Notes: generated by a model not told the origin, from the sequence alone. A stretch of DNA of 64,000 bases from Sphingobium sp. Ant17 (GCF_000588875.1 NZ_JEMV01000006.1:48141-112140); one strand, 5' to 3'; counted from the first letter of the stretch, positions 19,592 to 28,427 are shown. Translations and numbers: made by a program.

Positions 19592-20020
19592 TTACAGTTT
19601 CAGTTCGAACGCGCCTTTGGGTGGCGGCGGATAGACGACCGGCTTGTCACCAAAGCGGGCGCGAAGGGCGGTTTGGCGGCGTTCCGAATCGACAACATCG
19701 ACATTGACCTCTTCGGGATATTTCATGCTGACGTGGAATTTGCCGTCCACAATGGCATATTCCAGTACCGACCAGCGCATATTCGGGCCGTCAGGTTCGA
19801 CATACCAGGCTTCGAAAAGAAGGTCTGACAAATAGTCATCCTTTGGATCATACCAGCGAACCACGTCGCCTTCATCCTTGAAGACGCTAGGTCTAACCCA
19901 TCCTTCACCGATCTCGACATAAAGGAATATGCCGTTGGGATCGCCCCCGACGATACGAGAAAGTTCATGACCGATGTCGTTCATGAGCGGTCCGAGCAAA
20001 TCCAATTTATCTTGCGGCAT
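19592..20020 (-). CDS. YezG-like (DUF600) immunity protein
   Basis: A 142-residue acidic cytosolic protein starting [20 protein letters not shown]. The pattern of an N-terminal helix, then [11 protein letters not shown], a [20 protein letters not shown] region, [22 protein letters not shown] and a Pro-rich tail (VVYPPPPKG) matches the DUF600/YezG family, known as immunity proteins for nuclease toxins of polymorphic toxin systems. The start codon lies inside the end of the upstream toxin gene (14-bp overlap), so the two are translated together. It is inferred to bind and block the nuclease domain encoded immediately upstream. Assignment is by pattern recognition, without a search. Confidence 0.65.
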   Translation of the reverse strand: MPQDKLDLLGPLMNDIGHELSRIVGGDPNGIFLYVEIGEGWVRPSVFKDEGDVVRWYDPKDDYLSDLLFEAWYVEPDGPNMRWSVLEYAIVDGKFHVSMKYPEEVNVDVVDSERRQTALRARFGDKPVVYPPPPKGAFELKL

Positions 20021-21008
20021 GGGCTTTGCCTTTCGCTTCATTGGAGAAATGTTGAATGTTTGGGTTCCCATCGACATACCATCTGACAACGAGTTTGAAG
20101 GGCCGTTTCGATGCCCCTTCATAGCGCGGAACGATATTAAGGACGACCTTTCGTCCTGCTTGGAGGTCTTTAGCCCAGCCATCTTCCATGGCACGATAGG
20201 CGCCACGGTTGAAATTTCGATCCTGGGCAAAATGGTTGAAGCTGTCGCTGGAGCCGTTGAAGCGAACAGCGATGAAATGGCCACCCTCATCACCAGGGCG
20301 ACGATTGGGTTTGCCCGCCTGCGCTTGCTCGCGTCGCGAACGCTTGGCGATTGGTCCATTGGTGAGGTCAGCAACAATTTCCCTCGGCCTCGCAATGACA
20401 TCGATATGGAAATCATAGCCATTCTTCGTCTCCTTGCGCCAGTTGGTGTCGAGTATCTGGCTTTCCAGCGAAGGCGGATTGGCCGGGTCGGGCGGCAATT
20501 TCCCGCCATGCGTGTCCATATAATGGGCCAGCGCCAGAAACTTGGTTCTGGCTGCCTGCCCTGCATCCAGATAGGCCTGATGCGGCAGTTTGATCCGCTG
20601 TCCGATGCGGAGCGGCCGATCGAGCGGATGCTGGTTCAGCCATGCCAGTTCGCGCGCGGTCAGCCCCTTGCGGCGCGCGGCAATTCGCGTCAGCGTATCA
20701 CCCGACTGCACCATATAGATCGAATGGTTGCCCGGATGATCGGCGCGATGCGGACGGCGATCGGGCATCCCGTCGCCATCCGCGCGAACAGCCCGACGAT
20801 TTTGACCCCTTGGCGGCGCCACGCCCCGCGCACCGCCAGCCGGAAAATAGCGCCCCTGCCCGGCGAAGGTGAAGCGCCCGTCCTCTTCATCGTGCCAGGG
20901 GTTGAATTTGATCTCCACAGGAGGAGGTGGTGAAGAATCCATTCTTCGACCAGTGCGAAGATAGAGGTTGAAGGCCGTTAATCCATGTTGTTGGCTTGTC
21001 TCTTTCAT
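20007..21008 (-). CDS. LysM-containing polymorphic nuclease toxin (Endonuclease_NS_2-like)
   Basis: A 333-residue protein if started at ATG 21008 (after GGGGGGTG); ATG 20942 is an alternative. An N-terminal FNPWHDEEDGRFTFAGQG segment resembles conserved openings of toxin-like proteins. A LysM domain follows (about residues 97-142: YMVQSGDTLTRIAARRKGL...LRIGQRIKLP), which binds peptidoglycan or chitin sugars. The C-terminal third (about 210-325) carries GDEGGHFIAVRFNGSSDSFNHFAQ, NFNRGAYRAMEDGWAKDL and a VRWYVDGNP strand. This is the pattern of His-metal DNA/RNA non-specific endonucleases, with the likely catalytic His in GGHFIA. No signal peptide is evident. The immunity gene overlaps its end, so this looks like a toxin-immunity pair. 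Confidence 0.72.
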   Translation of the reverse strand: MKETSQQHGLTAFNLYLRTGRRMDSSPPPPVEIKFNPWHDEEDGRFTFAGQGRYFPAGGARGVAPPRGQNRRAVRADGDGMPDRRPHRADHPGNHSIYMVQSGDTLTRIAARRKGLTARELAWLNQHPLDRPLRIGQRIKLPHQAYLDAGQAARTKFLALAHYMDTHGGKLPPDPANPPSLESQILDTNWRKETKNGYDFHIDVIARPREIVADLTNGPIAKRSRREQAQAGKPNRRPGDEGGHFIAVRFNGSSDSFNHFAQDRNFNRGAYRAMEDGWAKDLQAGRKVVLNIVPRYEGASKRPFKLVVRWYVDGNPNIQHFSNEAKGKAHAAR

Positions 21009-21172
21009 CCGCACACCCCCCGATTTGCAATCATGGGTGTAGCAAATAATTAAGAACAAACCAAGAACGATATTGTGAAACGTCGATACCGCCTAAGAAT
21101 TTGAATTGTCGCTTCGGCCTGATATGCTCTCGAAACAACAGGCTGCCACCGCGTGCGAACAGGGGAAATGCG

Positions 21173-21733
21173 ATGACGAAGGCTTTTGGGATTGCCGCCA
21201 CGGCGCTGTTGATGCTGGCCGCCTGCGGAGACAAGCCGGGCGAGACGACCGGCAATATCGCGGCCACCGACGCCATGAGTCGCGAAGAGGTGAAAGCCGC
21301 CGTCGATAAGGTGCAGTTGAAGCCCGGCCAGTGGGAAGGGCGCTTCACCATCCAGGATATCGACCTGTCCAAAATGCCGGGCGCGCCCGCGGGCATGGAG
21401 GATCAGATGAAGAGCATGATGAGCCAGACCGCGCTCAAATATTGCGTCACGCCTGAAGAAGCGGCCAATCCCAGCGGCGAAATGTTTGCGGGGCAGGATA
21501 ATAAGGACTGCGCCTTCAAGGACTTTGCCGTCAGTGGCGGGACGGTGAAGGGGCAGGTGTCGTGCAAGGCCGATGGCGGCACGATGAACGCGACGATGGC
21601 GGGCACCTATGCGGCCGACAGCTATGCGATGGACATGGACATGCAGATGGCGGGCGGCCCCAACGGCACCGCCATGGCGATGAAGGCGCGGTCGGAAGGC
21701 AAATGGATCGGGGCGGACTGCACGGCGGAGTGA
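21173..21733 (+). CDS. DUF3617-type lipoprotein
   Basis: A 186-residue protein starting at ATG 21173 after AGGGGAAA. The signal MTKAFGIAATALLMLAACG ends in lipobox LAAC. The body has the DUF3617 pattern: LKPGQWEGRFTIQDIDL, then YCVTPEEAANPSGEMF, a DCAFKDFAVSGGTVKGQVSCK Cys pair and a TYAADSYAMDMDMQM strand. These periplasmic proteins are frequent in sphingomonads; their function is unknown. A shorter relative follows at 21817, so the pair is a tandem family expansion. Confidence 0.8.
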   Translation: MTKAFGIAATALLMLAACGDKPGETTGNIAATDAMSREEVKAAVDKVQLKPGQWEGRFTIQDIDLSKMPGAPAGMEDQMKSMMSQTALKYCVTPEEAANPSGEMFAGQDNKDCAFKDFAVSGGTVKGQVSCKADGGTMNATMAGTYAADSYAMDMDMQMAGGPNGTAMAMKARSEGKWIGADCTAE

Positions 21734-21816
21734 TCGCCGCGCATTTCCGCTTGCGCTTTATGCCTGACGGGTAGAGCCTCGCCCCCGTTCCGACGCATAA
21801 GAACGGGGATGAGGAT

Positions 21817-22323
21817 ATGGACAAGAGCCTTTTGGCGGCGCTGCCGCTTGCGATGATGCTGGGGCTTGGCGGCTGTGGCGGGGAACCGGCACCAGCGCCG
21901 GAGGCTGAAGAAGCCCCGATCGTCATGCAGGCGGGGGAGTGGGTTTTGACCCGCAAGACCACTGGCTACAACACCCCGACCGTCACGCCCGCGCAATATC
22001 AAGAGGCGCTGCGCCAAGTCAGCGAGGACAAGATCTGCATCGCAGTGGCCCCGGATGGAGTGCCCGACAGCGCCGCGCTGGCTGGTGCGGAGGGTACGGA
22101 CTGTAGCTATAAGGACAAGCTGGCGCGCAAAGGCCGGTTGATCGTGACGCTGGCCTGCAAGGCGGGAGCGGGCACGTCGGAAATCATGGCGGAGGGCAAT
22201 TATACCGCCGATACTATGACACTGGGCACCACCATGACGAAGATGCAGGATGGGCAACCGGTGCTGCGCACCACTCATGACCTGACCGGCAAGCGGGTGG
22301 GCGACTGCCCGGCACCGGGATGA
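21817..22323 (+). CDS. DUF3617-type lipoprotein (paralogue)
   Basis: A 168-residue protein with signal MDKSLLAALPLAMMLGLGGCGG (lipobox LGGC), then a Pro/Ala/Glu-rich linker. The domain resembles the preceding gene: MQAGEWVLTRKTTGYN, KICIAVAPDG, a DCSYKDKLARKGRLIVTLACK Cys pair, and a GNYTADTMTLGTTM strand. It is 83 bp downstream of its paralogue, convergent with guaA. Same cell location and same lack of known function; sequence divergence shows the duplication is old. Confidence 0.78.
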   Translation: MDKSLLAALPLAMMLGLGGCGGEPAPAPEAEEAPIVMQAGEWVLTRKTTGYNTPTVTPAQYQEALRQVSEDKICIAVAPDGVPDSAALAGAEGTDCSYKDKLARKGRLIVTLACKAGAGTSEIMAEGNYTADTMTLGTTMTKMQDGQPVLRTTHDLTGKRVGDCPAPG

Positions 22324-22349
22324 TGGTCAGATAGTCGCTGCCGCCAAAA

Positions 22350-23909
22350 TCACTCCCACTCGATCGTGCCGGGCGGCTTTGACGTGTAGTCATAGACGAC
22401 GCGGTTGATACCCTTGACCTCGTTGATGATGCGGGTTGCGACGCGGCTCAGGAAGGCAGCGTCGAAGGGGTAGATGTCGGCGGTCATGCCGTCGGTCGAG
22501 GTGACGGCGCGCAGAGCACAGACGCTGTCATAGGTGCGCAGGTCGCCCATCACGCCCACGGTGCGGACGGGGAGCAGCACGGCGAACGCCTGCCAGATCG
22601 CATCATAGAGGCCCGCATTGCGGATTTCCTCCAGATAGACCGCGTCGGCCTTGCGCAATATGTCGCAGCGTTCCTTGGTCACTTCGCCGGGGATGCGGAT
22701 GGCCAGGCCTGGGCCGGGGAAGGGGTGGCGGCCGACGAAGATGTCGGGCAGGCCCAGTTCCTTGCCGAGAACGCGCACTTCGTCCTTGAAGAGTTCGCGC
22801 AACGGCTCGACCAGCTTCATGTTCATGCGGTCGGGCAGGCCGCCGACATTATGATGCGACTTGATCGTGACCGAAGGCCCGCCAGTGAAGCTGACGCTTT
22901 CGATGACGTCGGGATAGAGCGTCCCTTGCGCCAGAAAGTCCGCGCCGCCAATCTTCGCGGCCTCTTCCTCGAACACGGCGATGAATTCGCCGCCGATGAA
23001 TTTGCGCTTCTTTTCGGGGTCGGTCAGGCCCGCCAGGCCGCCGAGGAAGCGGGCTTCGGCCTCCACATGGACCAATTTGATGCCATAATGTTCGCGGAAC
23101 AGGCTGACCACCTGTTCGGCCTCGCCCAAGCGCATCAGGCCATGATCGACGAATACGCAGGTCAACTGGTCGCCGATCGCTTCGTGGATCAACACCGCCG
23201 CCACCGCGCTGTCGACGCCGCCGGACAGGCCGCAGATGACGCGGCCTTCGCCGACCTGCGCGCGGATGTCGGCGATCTTGGTCGCGCGGAATTCCGCCAT
23301 CGTCCAGTCGCCCGCCAGGCCACAGACATGGCGCACGAAATTGGCGAGCAGCTTGCCGCCATCGGGGGTGTGGACGACTTCTGGATGGAATTGGGTGGCG
23401 TAGAAGCGCTTGGCCTCGTTCGCGGTGACGGCGAAGGGGGCGCCTTCGCTGGTCGCCACGACCTCGAAACCTGGGGCAAGCTGCGTCACCTTGTCGCCAT
23501 GGCTCATCCACACCTGATGGCGCTCGCCCTCGTTCCACAGGCCGTCGAACAATGCGCAGCTCTTCTTGACCTCGATGAAGGCGCGGCCGAATTCGCCGCT
23601 CTCGCCGCCTTCGACATTGCCGCCCAATTGCTGCATCATCGTCTGCTGGCCATAGCAGATGCCCAATACCGGGACGCCCGCGTCGAAGATCGCCTGGGGT
23701 GCGCGGGGGCTGTCCTCCCACATGACCGAAGACGGACCGCCCGACAGGATCACGCCCTTGGGCTGCATCCGGGCAAAGGCCTCATCGGCGCTGTTGAAGG
23801 GGGCGATTTCGGAATAGACGCCGGCTTCGCGGACGCGCCGGGCGATGAGCTGGGTCACCTGGCTGCCGAAGTCCACGATGAGGATGGAATCCTGAAGGGG
23901 CAGCGTCAT
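22350..23909 (-). CDS. guaA: GMP synthase (glutamine-hydrolysing)
   Basis: A 519-residue enzyme converting XMP, ATP and glutamine to GMP. The class-I glutamine amidotransferase half has [28 protein letters not shown], the nucleophile in [15 protein letters not shown] and [11 protein letters not shown]. The ATP-pyrophosphatase half has [14 protein letters not shown] (P-loop) and [13 protein letters not shown]. The C-terminal dimerisation part ends [14 protein letters not shown]. All catalytic elements are present. It lies 43 bp downstream of an MFS exporter gene on the same strand and may share its transcript. Confidence 0.97.
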   Translation of the reverse strand: MTLPLQDSILIVDFGSQVTQLIARRVREAGVYSEIAPFNSADEAFARMQPKGVILSGGPSSVMWEDSPRAPQAIFDAGVPVLGICYGQQTMMQQLGGNVEGGESGEFGRAFIEVKKSCALFDGLWNEGERHQVWMSHGDKVTQLAPGFEVVATSEGAPFAVTANEAKRFYATQFHPEVVHTPDGGKLLANFVRHVCGLAGDWTMAEFRATKIADIRAQVGEGRVICGLSGGVDSAVAAVLIHEAIGDQLTCVFVDHGLMRLGEAEQVVSLFREHYGIKLVHVEAEARFLGGLAGLTDPEKKRKFIGGEFIAVFEEEAAKIGGADFLAQGTLYPDVIESVSFTGGPSVTIKSHHNVGGLPDRMNMKLVEPLRELFKDEVRVLGKELGLPDIFVGRHPFPGPGLAIRIPGEVTKERCDILRKADAVYLEEIRNAGLYDAIWQAFAVLLPVRTVGVMGDLRTYDSVCALRAVTSTDGMTADIYPFDAAFLSRVATRIINEVKGINRVVYDYTSKPPGTIEWE

Positions 23910-23952
23910 AGAATCGCCTTTGTCAGTCCGAGGGGGTGGGATTCGCGTCCGG

Positions 23953-25206
23953 TTACTGTCCTGTCGCGCCCTTGTCCAGCACAGGTGCGCGCGCGCCGCG
24001 CCCGGCGGTCCATCCCAGCAACGCGCCGCTGGCCAGAACGGCGGCGGCGATCAGGAAGGCGCTGCCGATGAAGGGCAGGATCGGCGCGGTGCCGACCGAG
24101 GCGGAATAGACCGCGCCGAAGAAGAGCGGCGAGGCGATGCCCGCGATGCTGGCGACGCTGTTGTTCGCGCCCTGTAGCTGGCCCTGTTCGCTTTCCGACA
24201 CGCGCCGGGTCATGAGCGACTGGATGGTCGGCATGGCAAGGCCCCAGAGCGCATTGGGCAGCATGGCGGCGACGAACAGCCATCCCGTCGGCGCAAGGCC
24301 CATCGCCGCAATGCCGACCGCGCCGAACGACAGGCCAACGACCATCGTGGTCCGATCGCCCAGCCGCTTGACGACTGGCCCGACGAGCAACCCCTGCACC
24401 CCCATATCCATCAGGCCGACGAGCGCCAGCAGGGTGCCGACCTGCCATGCGCCCCAGCCATAGCGGTCGCCCGCATAGAGGACGAACACCGCCGAAAACA
24501 GGTGATGGGCGAAATAGAGCAGGAAATTGACGGTCGCGAGGCTGGAAAGTTCGGGGTGCGACCGCAGCAGCCGGAGCGCGCCGAACGGATTGGCGCGCCG
24601 CCAGCTGAACGCCATGCGCTTGTCGCGCGGCAGCGATTCGGGCAGCACGATCAGGCCATAGAGGAAGGCTATGCCCGACAGGCCCGCCGCCGCCCAGAAG
24701 GGCGCGCGCAGCGATATCTCCCCCAGCACGCCGCCAATGAGCGGCCCGGCGACGAAACCGCCGCTGAACGCCGCGCCGATCAGGCCATAGCCCCTGGCGC
24801 GATCTTCGGGTGCGGTGATGTCGGCCATATAGGCGAAGACCGAAGTGAAGCTGGACGAAGTGATCCCGGCGAGGATGCGTCCCACCGCCAGCCACCACAA
24901 GCTCGGCGCAAGCGCCATCAGCACATAATCGAGCGCCAGCCCGCAGACCGACACCAGAATGACGGGCCGCCGCCCGAACCGGTCGGACAGCGAGCCGATC
25001 ACTGGCGAGCAGAGAAATTGCATCCCCGCCCACAGCGCCACGAACAGCCCGTTCCACAGGCCCGCCGCGCTGGTCGCGCCGGAAAGCTGCTCGATCAGTT
25101 GCGGCAGCACCGGAATGACGATGCCCATCGACATGACGTCGAGCCATGCCGTCACCAGGATGAAGAGGATCGCAGCGGTGCGTGCGGGGGCGGGCTGGGT
25201 GGACAT
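23953..25206 (-). CDS. MFS transporter (TetA/TCR-like drug:proton antiporter)
   Basis: A 417-residue membrane protein with about 12 transmembrane helices. Major-facilitator motif A appears as [16 protein letters not shown] between TM2 and TM3, an antiporter-like [23 protein letters not shown] follows, and a second-half signature is [13 protein letters not shown]. These features place it with the tetracycline-resistance-like TCR group; the real substrate is unknown. ATG 25206 ([15 protein letters not shown]) is preferred; the open frame further upstream runs into a repeat element. guaA follows on the same strand. Confidence 0.85.
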   Translation of the reverse strand: MSTQPAPARTAAILFILVTAWLDVMSMGIVIPVLPQLIEQLSGATSAAGLWNGLFVALWAGMQFLCSPVIGSLSDRFGRRPVILVSVCGLALDYVLMALAPSLWWLAVGRILAGITSSSFTSVFAYMADITAPEDRARGYGLIGAAFSGGFVAGPLIGGVLGEISLRAPFWAAAGLSGIAFLYGLIVLPESLPRDKRMAFSWRRANPFGALRLLRSHPELSSLATVNFLLYFAHHLFSAVFVLYAGDRYGWGAWQVGTLLALVGLMDMGVQGLLVGPVVKRLGDRTTMVVGLSFGAVGIAAMGLAPTGWLFVAAMLPNALWGLAMPTIQSLMTRRVSESEQGQLQGANNSVASIAGIASPLFFGAVYSASVGTAPILPFIGSAFLIAAAVLASGALLGWTAGRGARAPVLDKGATGQ

Positions 25207-25268
25207 GCTGGACCCGCTATAGCGATGGCTGGCGGATGCCAAGCGGGTGGCGAAGGTTGCGGCGTTTA

Positions 25269-25415
25269 AGGTCACAGGGCCGAAGTTCACAGTGTCGCAG
25301 GGCGATTTGGACCAATCGTGCCGGTAAAGCCGTGGGAAGGCCCCGGCAAAGGCGCAGCGACGCGACAGGGACGCAACGATGACGCGACACGGACGCGACA
25401 GTCACGCGACGGTCG
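25269..25415 (+). repeat. Dispersed intergenic repeat, copy A
   Basis: About 147 bp that share ordered blocks with 46468-46625: GGTCACAGG, AAGTTCAC, TGTCG, GTGCCGG, a GCGACA...GCGCGACAGT(C/G)ACGCG tract (here with a GACGCGACAGT variant), and a terminal GCGACGGTCG. Both copies have the same orientation on the plus strand. Copy A lies in the upstream region of the MFS gene. The GCGAC-rich half has short internal repetition. It does not look coding. Whether there are more copies elsewhere cannot be told here. Confidence 0.6.
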
Positions 25416-25536
25416 CGCGCCGCATATGGGGCGATCCGCGGCGTCAGCGTGGGGGAGGGTGGTCGGGGGGCGTTTCATCTGGAAGGATAGACCAGAGAAA
25501 ATCCTAATAGGAAAGGGGTGGGGTGGTTTTGGCGTG

Positions 25537-25576
25537 CCTCTCCCGCCTTCGCGGGAGAGGGCACGGAGACTTGGCA
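25537..25576 (+). repeat. Hairpin repeat and left direct repeat flanking a low-GC island
   Basis: A perfect 10-bp inverted repeat (25537-25546 and 25551-25560, loop CTTC) is followed by ACGGAGACTTGGCA. The segment 25552-25576 recurs with 23 of 25 matches at 26771-26795, so the two copies bracket the lower-GC stretch between them. The hairpin itself belongs to a family seen at several sites in the window. Confidence 0.65.
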
Positions 25577-25629
25577 AAAGTATCGTATATGATGCTCATA
25601 AAACCATAGGGGATATAGCCATTCCTAAA

Positions 25630-25846
25630 ATGTCGAAGGGTTGGGAAGATCTGGTAAAGTCGATGCTCAAGGCAGAGCTAACGCGTAAGGGGGCTGTCCT
25701 ACGCCGACCTGGTTGGGAAGCTGGCCGATATAGGGGTCATGGACTCGGGGCCGAATATCAGGAATAAGCTGAGCCGGGGCAAATTTACAGCGGTGTTCCT
25801 AATCCAATGTCTAGAGGCAATTGGAGTAGAAAATGTTCATATTTAA
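25630..25846 (+). pseudogene. DUF6471-family small protein, frameshifted
   Basis: ATG 25630 begins MSKGWEDLVKSMLKAELTRKG. At the run of five G at 25689-25693 the frame must shift by one, after which the sequence reads LSYADLVGKLADIGV, then MDSGPNIRNKLSRGKFTAVF and LIQCLEAIGVENVHI, stopping at 25846. The repaired 71-residue protein matches the DUF6471 pattern, a small helical domain that looks like a helix-turn-helix regulator and is often seen near mobile or phage-related genes. The gene lies inside the low-GC patch, and its end overlaps by 4 bp the end of the convergent two-TM protein gene. The extra G may be a sequencing error. Confidence 0.65.
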
Positions 25847-26640
25847 TCAGTTATATTGTGCGCCTTTTTTAAGGCGAGCACCACATCTGCTGAATGATAG
25901 CTGTCCCCCAACGTTCTCACCATGTCTTTTAGCTGCATAAGAATATCATTCCTGTCAGAAAGGTCAGGGTAGTCCTGTTCTGTCAAAATTTCTATGTCCA
26001 CCAAAGACATTAAGTCGGATATACGATCGTCTTTATGTAATATCTGGAATGTCAGTTTTCTCTGTGCCCACAACCGACCATTATCTTCTGCCACATTAGC
26101 CATGAGATTGACGCAGTATTCTTTCATCCTAATGGACGCAATTCTAAGTGGAACATCATAGGAGAGCTGATCTATCAAAGAATCGATCTCTAATAAAAGC
26201 TTGTGTAAATCATCTGGCGTTATTCCAAATTTTGAATGAAGATCTATTGTTCTATAGCCAGCCATAGCAGTGAGCTTACTGAGCTTTTCGCTTAGTAACA
26301 TGCGGCGATCGGCAGTATATGATTTCAACGAAGCTTCAATCGATCTAGATGGAGCGTTTATAATCCTTTGAAGCTCAGCCTTCTCGTTTTGGTCCTCCTT
26401 CCACAGCCAATAGGAGGCGGCAAGTAGGCGGAGCACCACGACCGCAACCACAGTCATTGCGACACCTAGCGCCAAAGTCTCTTGGACCGTGCTAGTCATT
26501 TTCGTTCCCATCAGCGATAGAGCCAACGTCGAAAATGGAACGATCAGGATTGTCAGCTTGTCGGTCAGCATCACGCTGTTCTCGGCAGCGCGCACAATCC
26601 AAAGCTTTAAATATTTCCACAACATTGAGGCATAATGCAT
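25843..26640 (-). CDS. Two-TM protein with helical cytoplasmic domain, unknown function
   Basis: A 265-residue protein (MHYASMLWKYLKLW; an inner ATG at 26625 is possible). Two transmembrane helices are visible at about 24-45 and 55-79. A 185-residue soluble, mainly helical domain follows, with KAELQRIINAPSRSIEASLKS, MLLSEKLSKLTAMAGYRTID, LLLEIDSLIDQLSYDVPL and a final SYHSADVVLALKKAHNITD. No family recognised. Codon and base use are clearly less GC-rich than the flanking genes, and the region is bracketed by direct repeats, which suggests horizontal acquisition. Membrane-anchored helical proteins in such islands are sometimes parts of defence systems, but nothing here proves that. Confidence 0.7.
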   Translation of the reverse strand: MHYASMLWKYLKLWIVRAAENSVMLTDKLTILIVPFSTLALSLMGTKMTSTVQETLALGVAMTVVAVVVLRLLAASYWLWKEDQNEKAELQRIINAPSRSIEASLKSYTADRRMLLSEKLSKLTAMAGYRTIDLHSKFGITPDDLHKLLLEIDSLIDQLSYDVPLRIASIRMKEYCVNLMANVAEDNGRLWAQRKLTFQILHKDDRISDLMSLVDIEILTEQDYPDLSDRNDILMQLKDMVRTLGDSYHSADVVLALKKAHNITD

Positions 26641-26975
26641 TGCGGGCCGTCATCTGTGGAGTCCCGCGCAAATAATTTCATATGCAGTCACCATCTGCGA
26701 TACGTCCGTCATCGCGGGAGCGGGCGAACGTAACCGTCTTGGTGCGTTTGCTACATAAGGCCGGTCTTCACGGGAGAGGCTACGGAGACTTGGCAGCTTG
26801 CTGCCTAGTCGATGTCGGTGAGGGCCTTTCTTGGAGTGGTAGACAGACCCTCACCCTCCCACGCCTTCGGCGCGGGGCCCCTCCCTCTCCCGTGAAGACG
26901 GGAGAAGTGTAGATGTTGCCGTCATGCCGGGCTTGATCTGATAGTCAGGATGCCCCCCAAAACTGGCGGCACCGG
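26641..26975. repeat. Repeat-rich intergenic region right of the low-GC island
   Basis: No gene is supported in this 335-bp stretch. It contains the right copy of the direct repeat (26771-26795), then GCTTGCTGCCTAGTC, and a hairpin of 8 bp (26886-26893 with 26898-26905, loop GAAG). These are pieces of the same extragenic palindromic repeat family seen at 25537, 47317 and 63322. The open frames crossing it have repeat-like translations. Confidence 0.55.
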
Positions 26976-27629
26976 CTATCGCGCTGTCACCGTCCCACCG
27001 AGCGGGCCGAGATAGAGGCTGAAGCCCCATAAGGCGGCGCACCAGCCGCATGCTACCCACAGGGCGGACAGGTCGAGCTGCGCGAACAGGGCTGCGCCGA
27101 TGATCGCGCCCAGCACCAGGCTGAACCACAGCAGCATATGGGGCAGCCAGCCAAAGCGCGGGCCGCCGGTCAGGGCGAGCGCGAAGGATTGGCCGAGCTT
27201 TACCAGCGCGCCGGTCATGTAGGTGACGCCGATGCTGACCTCTCCATCGCGCTGGAACACATTGTTCACGGCCCCCATCGCGGCGGCCATCAGGAAGGTT
27301 ATCGCGTCGCCGGGGTGGTCTGCGGACAAGGCAGCGAGGATCAGCATCCCCAGCACCGTTGCCAACACCGCCTGTTTGCGCCAGCGGCCAGCAAGCCTGC
27401 CGATCACCGCCCCGCCGAACACGCCGCCGACAAAGGCACCGATCAGGCCCATGGCCATGCCGGCGACCGCCGTCCCCCCGGCGATGCCCACCGCCATCCG
27501 CGTTGAATTGCCGCTCATGAAGGAGACGAACAGCCCGCCCAGCTTGAGCAGACCCAACGCATCGACCATCCCGGCCAGCGCGGCCAGTCCAAAGGCCAGT
27601 GCATAGCGCGGGAGGGGGTGGGCGCCCAT
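26976..27629 (-). CDS. DUF1275 (YoaK-like) membrane protein
   Basis: A 217-residue protein with about six transmembrane helices. Family landmarks are the opening LAFGLAALAGMVDALGLLKLGGLFVSFMSGNSTRMAV, AAAMGAVNNVFQRDGEVSIGVTYMTGALVKLGQ, and the C-terminal LWVACGWCAALWGFSLYLGP. The family is widespread and its transport or other function is not established. ATG 27629 comes three bases after the stop of a 17-codon frame that may act as a leader. It stands alone on this strand. Confidence 0.82.
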   Translation of the reverse strand: MGAHPLPRYALAFGLAALAGMVDALGLLKLGGLFVSFMSGNSTRMAVGIAGGTAVAGMAMGLIGAFVGGVFGGAVIGRLAGRWRKQAVLATVLGMLILAALSADHPGDAITFLMAAAMGAVNNVFQRDGEVSIGVTYMTGALVKLGQSFALALTGGPRFGWLPHMLLWFSLVLGAIIGAALFAQLDLSALWVACGWCAALWGFSLYLGPLGGTVTAR

Positions 27630-27632
27630 AGG

Positions 27633-27686
27633 TCAGGCGATCCGCTGCAGGAAGAGGATCGTTTTGCGCGTTAAAAGAAAGGCCAT
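27633..27686 (-). CDS. Possible 17-residue leader peptide of the DUF1275 gene
   Basis: ATG 27686, preceded by a G-rich stretch (GGGGGTGGCAGGCA), opens MAFLLTRKTILFLQRIA, and the TGA is three bases before the DUF1275 start. The spacing would allow re-initiation or coupling. No pausing codons or attenuator hairpin are evident, so this may be chance. Confidence 0.25.
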   Translation of the reverse strand: MAFLLTRKTILFLQRIA

Positions 27687-27764
27687 TGCCTGCCACCCCC
27701 TGGTTCAACAGCGTGCTAAACCAGCGAGGGCTGAGAGGACAGGATAAAGCGAAGGCGCGCGGCG

Positions 27765-28355
27765 CTATCGGGCGGCCACGTCGCGGCTGAGATAGACCTG
27801 GGCGACGCGGCCGTCCTGCATCGCGCAGGTGAAGCGGCGGGTGGTGCCGATGGTGGCGCGATAGCTGGCGCGGGTTTCGATTTCGCCGTCGATATTATAA
27901 CCGCCTTGCGTGGGGCGCGGCTCGTCCATGGCGCGGATTTCGGCATAGCCTCCTTCACGGCTCTGCGCTTCGTCGCGGGCGGCGACGGCGCAGGCGTCTG
28001 CCATAGCATCGAGGTTGTTGACGACGTCGGAGAAATCCTCCTCGCCGGGCGCTGCGCCTTGCCTGTCGGTGCCATAGTCGGTGCCGGTCGCCGGGGGCGG
28101 GGTGTCATCGTCCACATAGGGCGCGTTGCCGCGGGCGGCCTGCTTGTCCTTGGACAGGGAAGAGGCGACGATCGCGACCGCGCCGATCAGCGCGGCGACG
28201 CCTACCGCATCGCCAAAACCGAAGCCATTGCCCCGGTCGCGATGGTGTTGACCCCAACCGCGATCATAGCGGGGACGCGCTTCCGCCGCGCTGACGCTGC
28301 CGAGCATCAGGCCAAGGGCCACCAGCGATCCCGTCATCCAGCGCGTCTTGCCCAT
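27765..28355 (-). CDS. Exported protein with hydrophobic segment, unknown function
   Basis: A 196-residue protein with signal peptide MGKTRWMTGSLVALGLMLGSVSAAEA, a Gly/Arg/His-rich segment (RYDRGWGQHHRDRGNGFGFG), one hydrophobic helix (AVGVAALIGAVAIVASSL), a Pro/Asp-rich linker, and a C-terminal domain with ADACAVAARDEA, IETRASYRATIG and RRFTCAMQDGRVAQVYL. The two C-terminal cysteines may pair. Proteins with this architecture recur in sphingomonads; function unknown. It probably sits in the periplasm, anchored to the inner membrane. Confidence 0.72.
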   Translation of the reverse strand: MGKTRWMTGSLVALGLMLGSVSAAEARPRYDRGWGQHHRDRGNGFGFGDAVGVAALIGAVAIVASSLSKDKQAARGNAPYVDDDTPPPATGTDYGTDRQGAAPGEEDFSDVVNNLDAMADACAVAARDEAQSREGGYAEIRAMDEPRPTQGGYNIDGEIETRASYRATIGTTRRFTCAMQDGRVAQVYLSRDVAAR

Positions 28356-28427
28356 TATCCCGATCCTCTTATCCTCCTGCGATAGGCCGACTTATATCCG
28401 CGCCCGGCTGTCGCGCGGCTGAACGGA

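Noticed and set aside
25340..25415. GCGAC-rich short repeats considered as a CRISPR array
   Set aside because: The units are about 7-12 bp, irregular, and lack equal repeats and spacers; no cas gene is near.
25318..25767. A 149-codon frame spanning the intergenic repeat and the DUF6471 start
   Set aside because: The first 90 codons are translated repeat DNA, and the last part is the frameshifted DUF6471 gene; it is not a single natural protein.
25552..26795. Integrated prophage or classical genomic island
   Set aside because: No integrase, transposase or tRNA attachment site is present and the segment is just 1.2 kb, so only a small repeat-bracketed insertion is supported.
26682..26912. A 76-codon frame right of the low-GC island
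   Set aside because: It is made of extragenic hairpin repeats and has no ribosome-binding site or homology.
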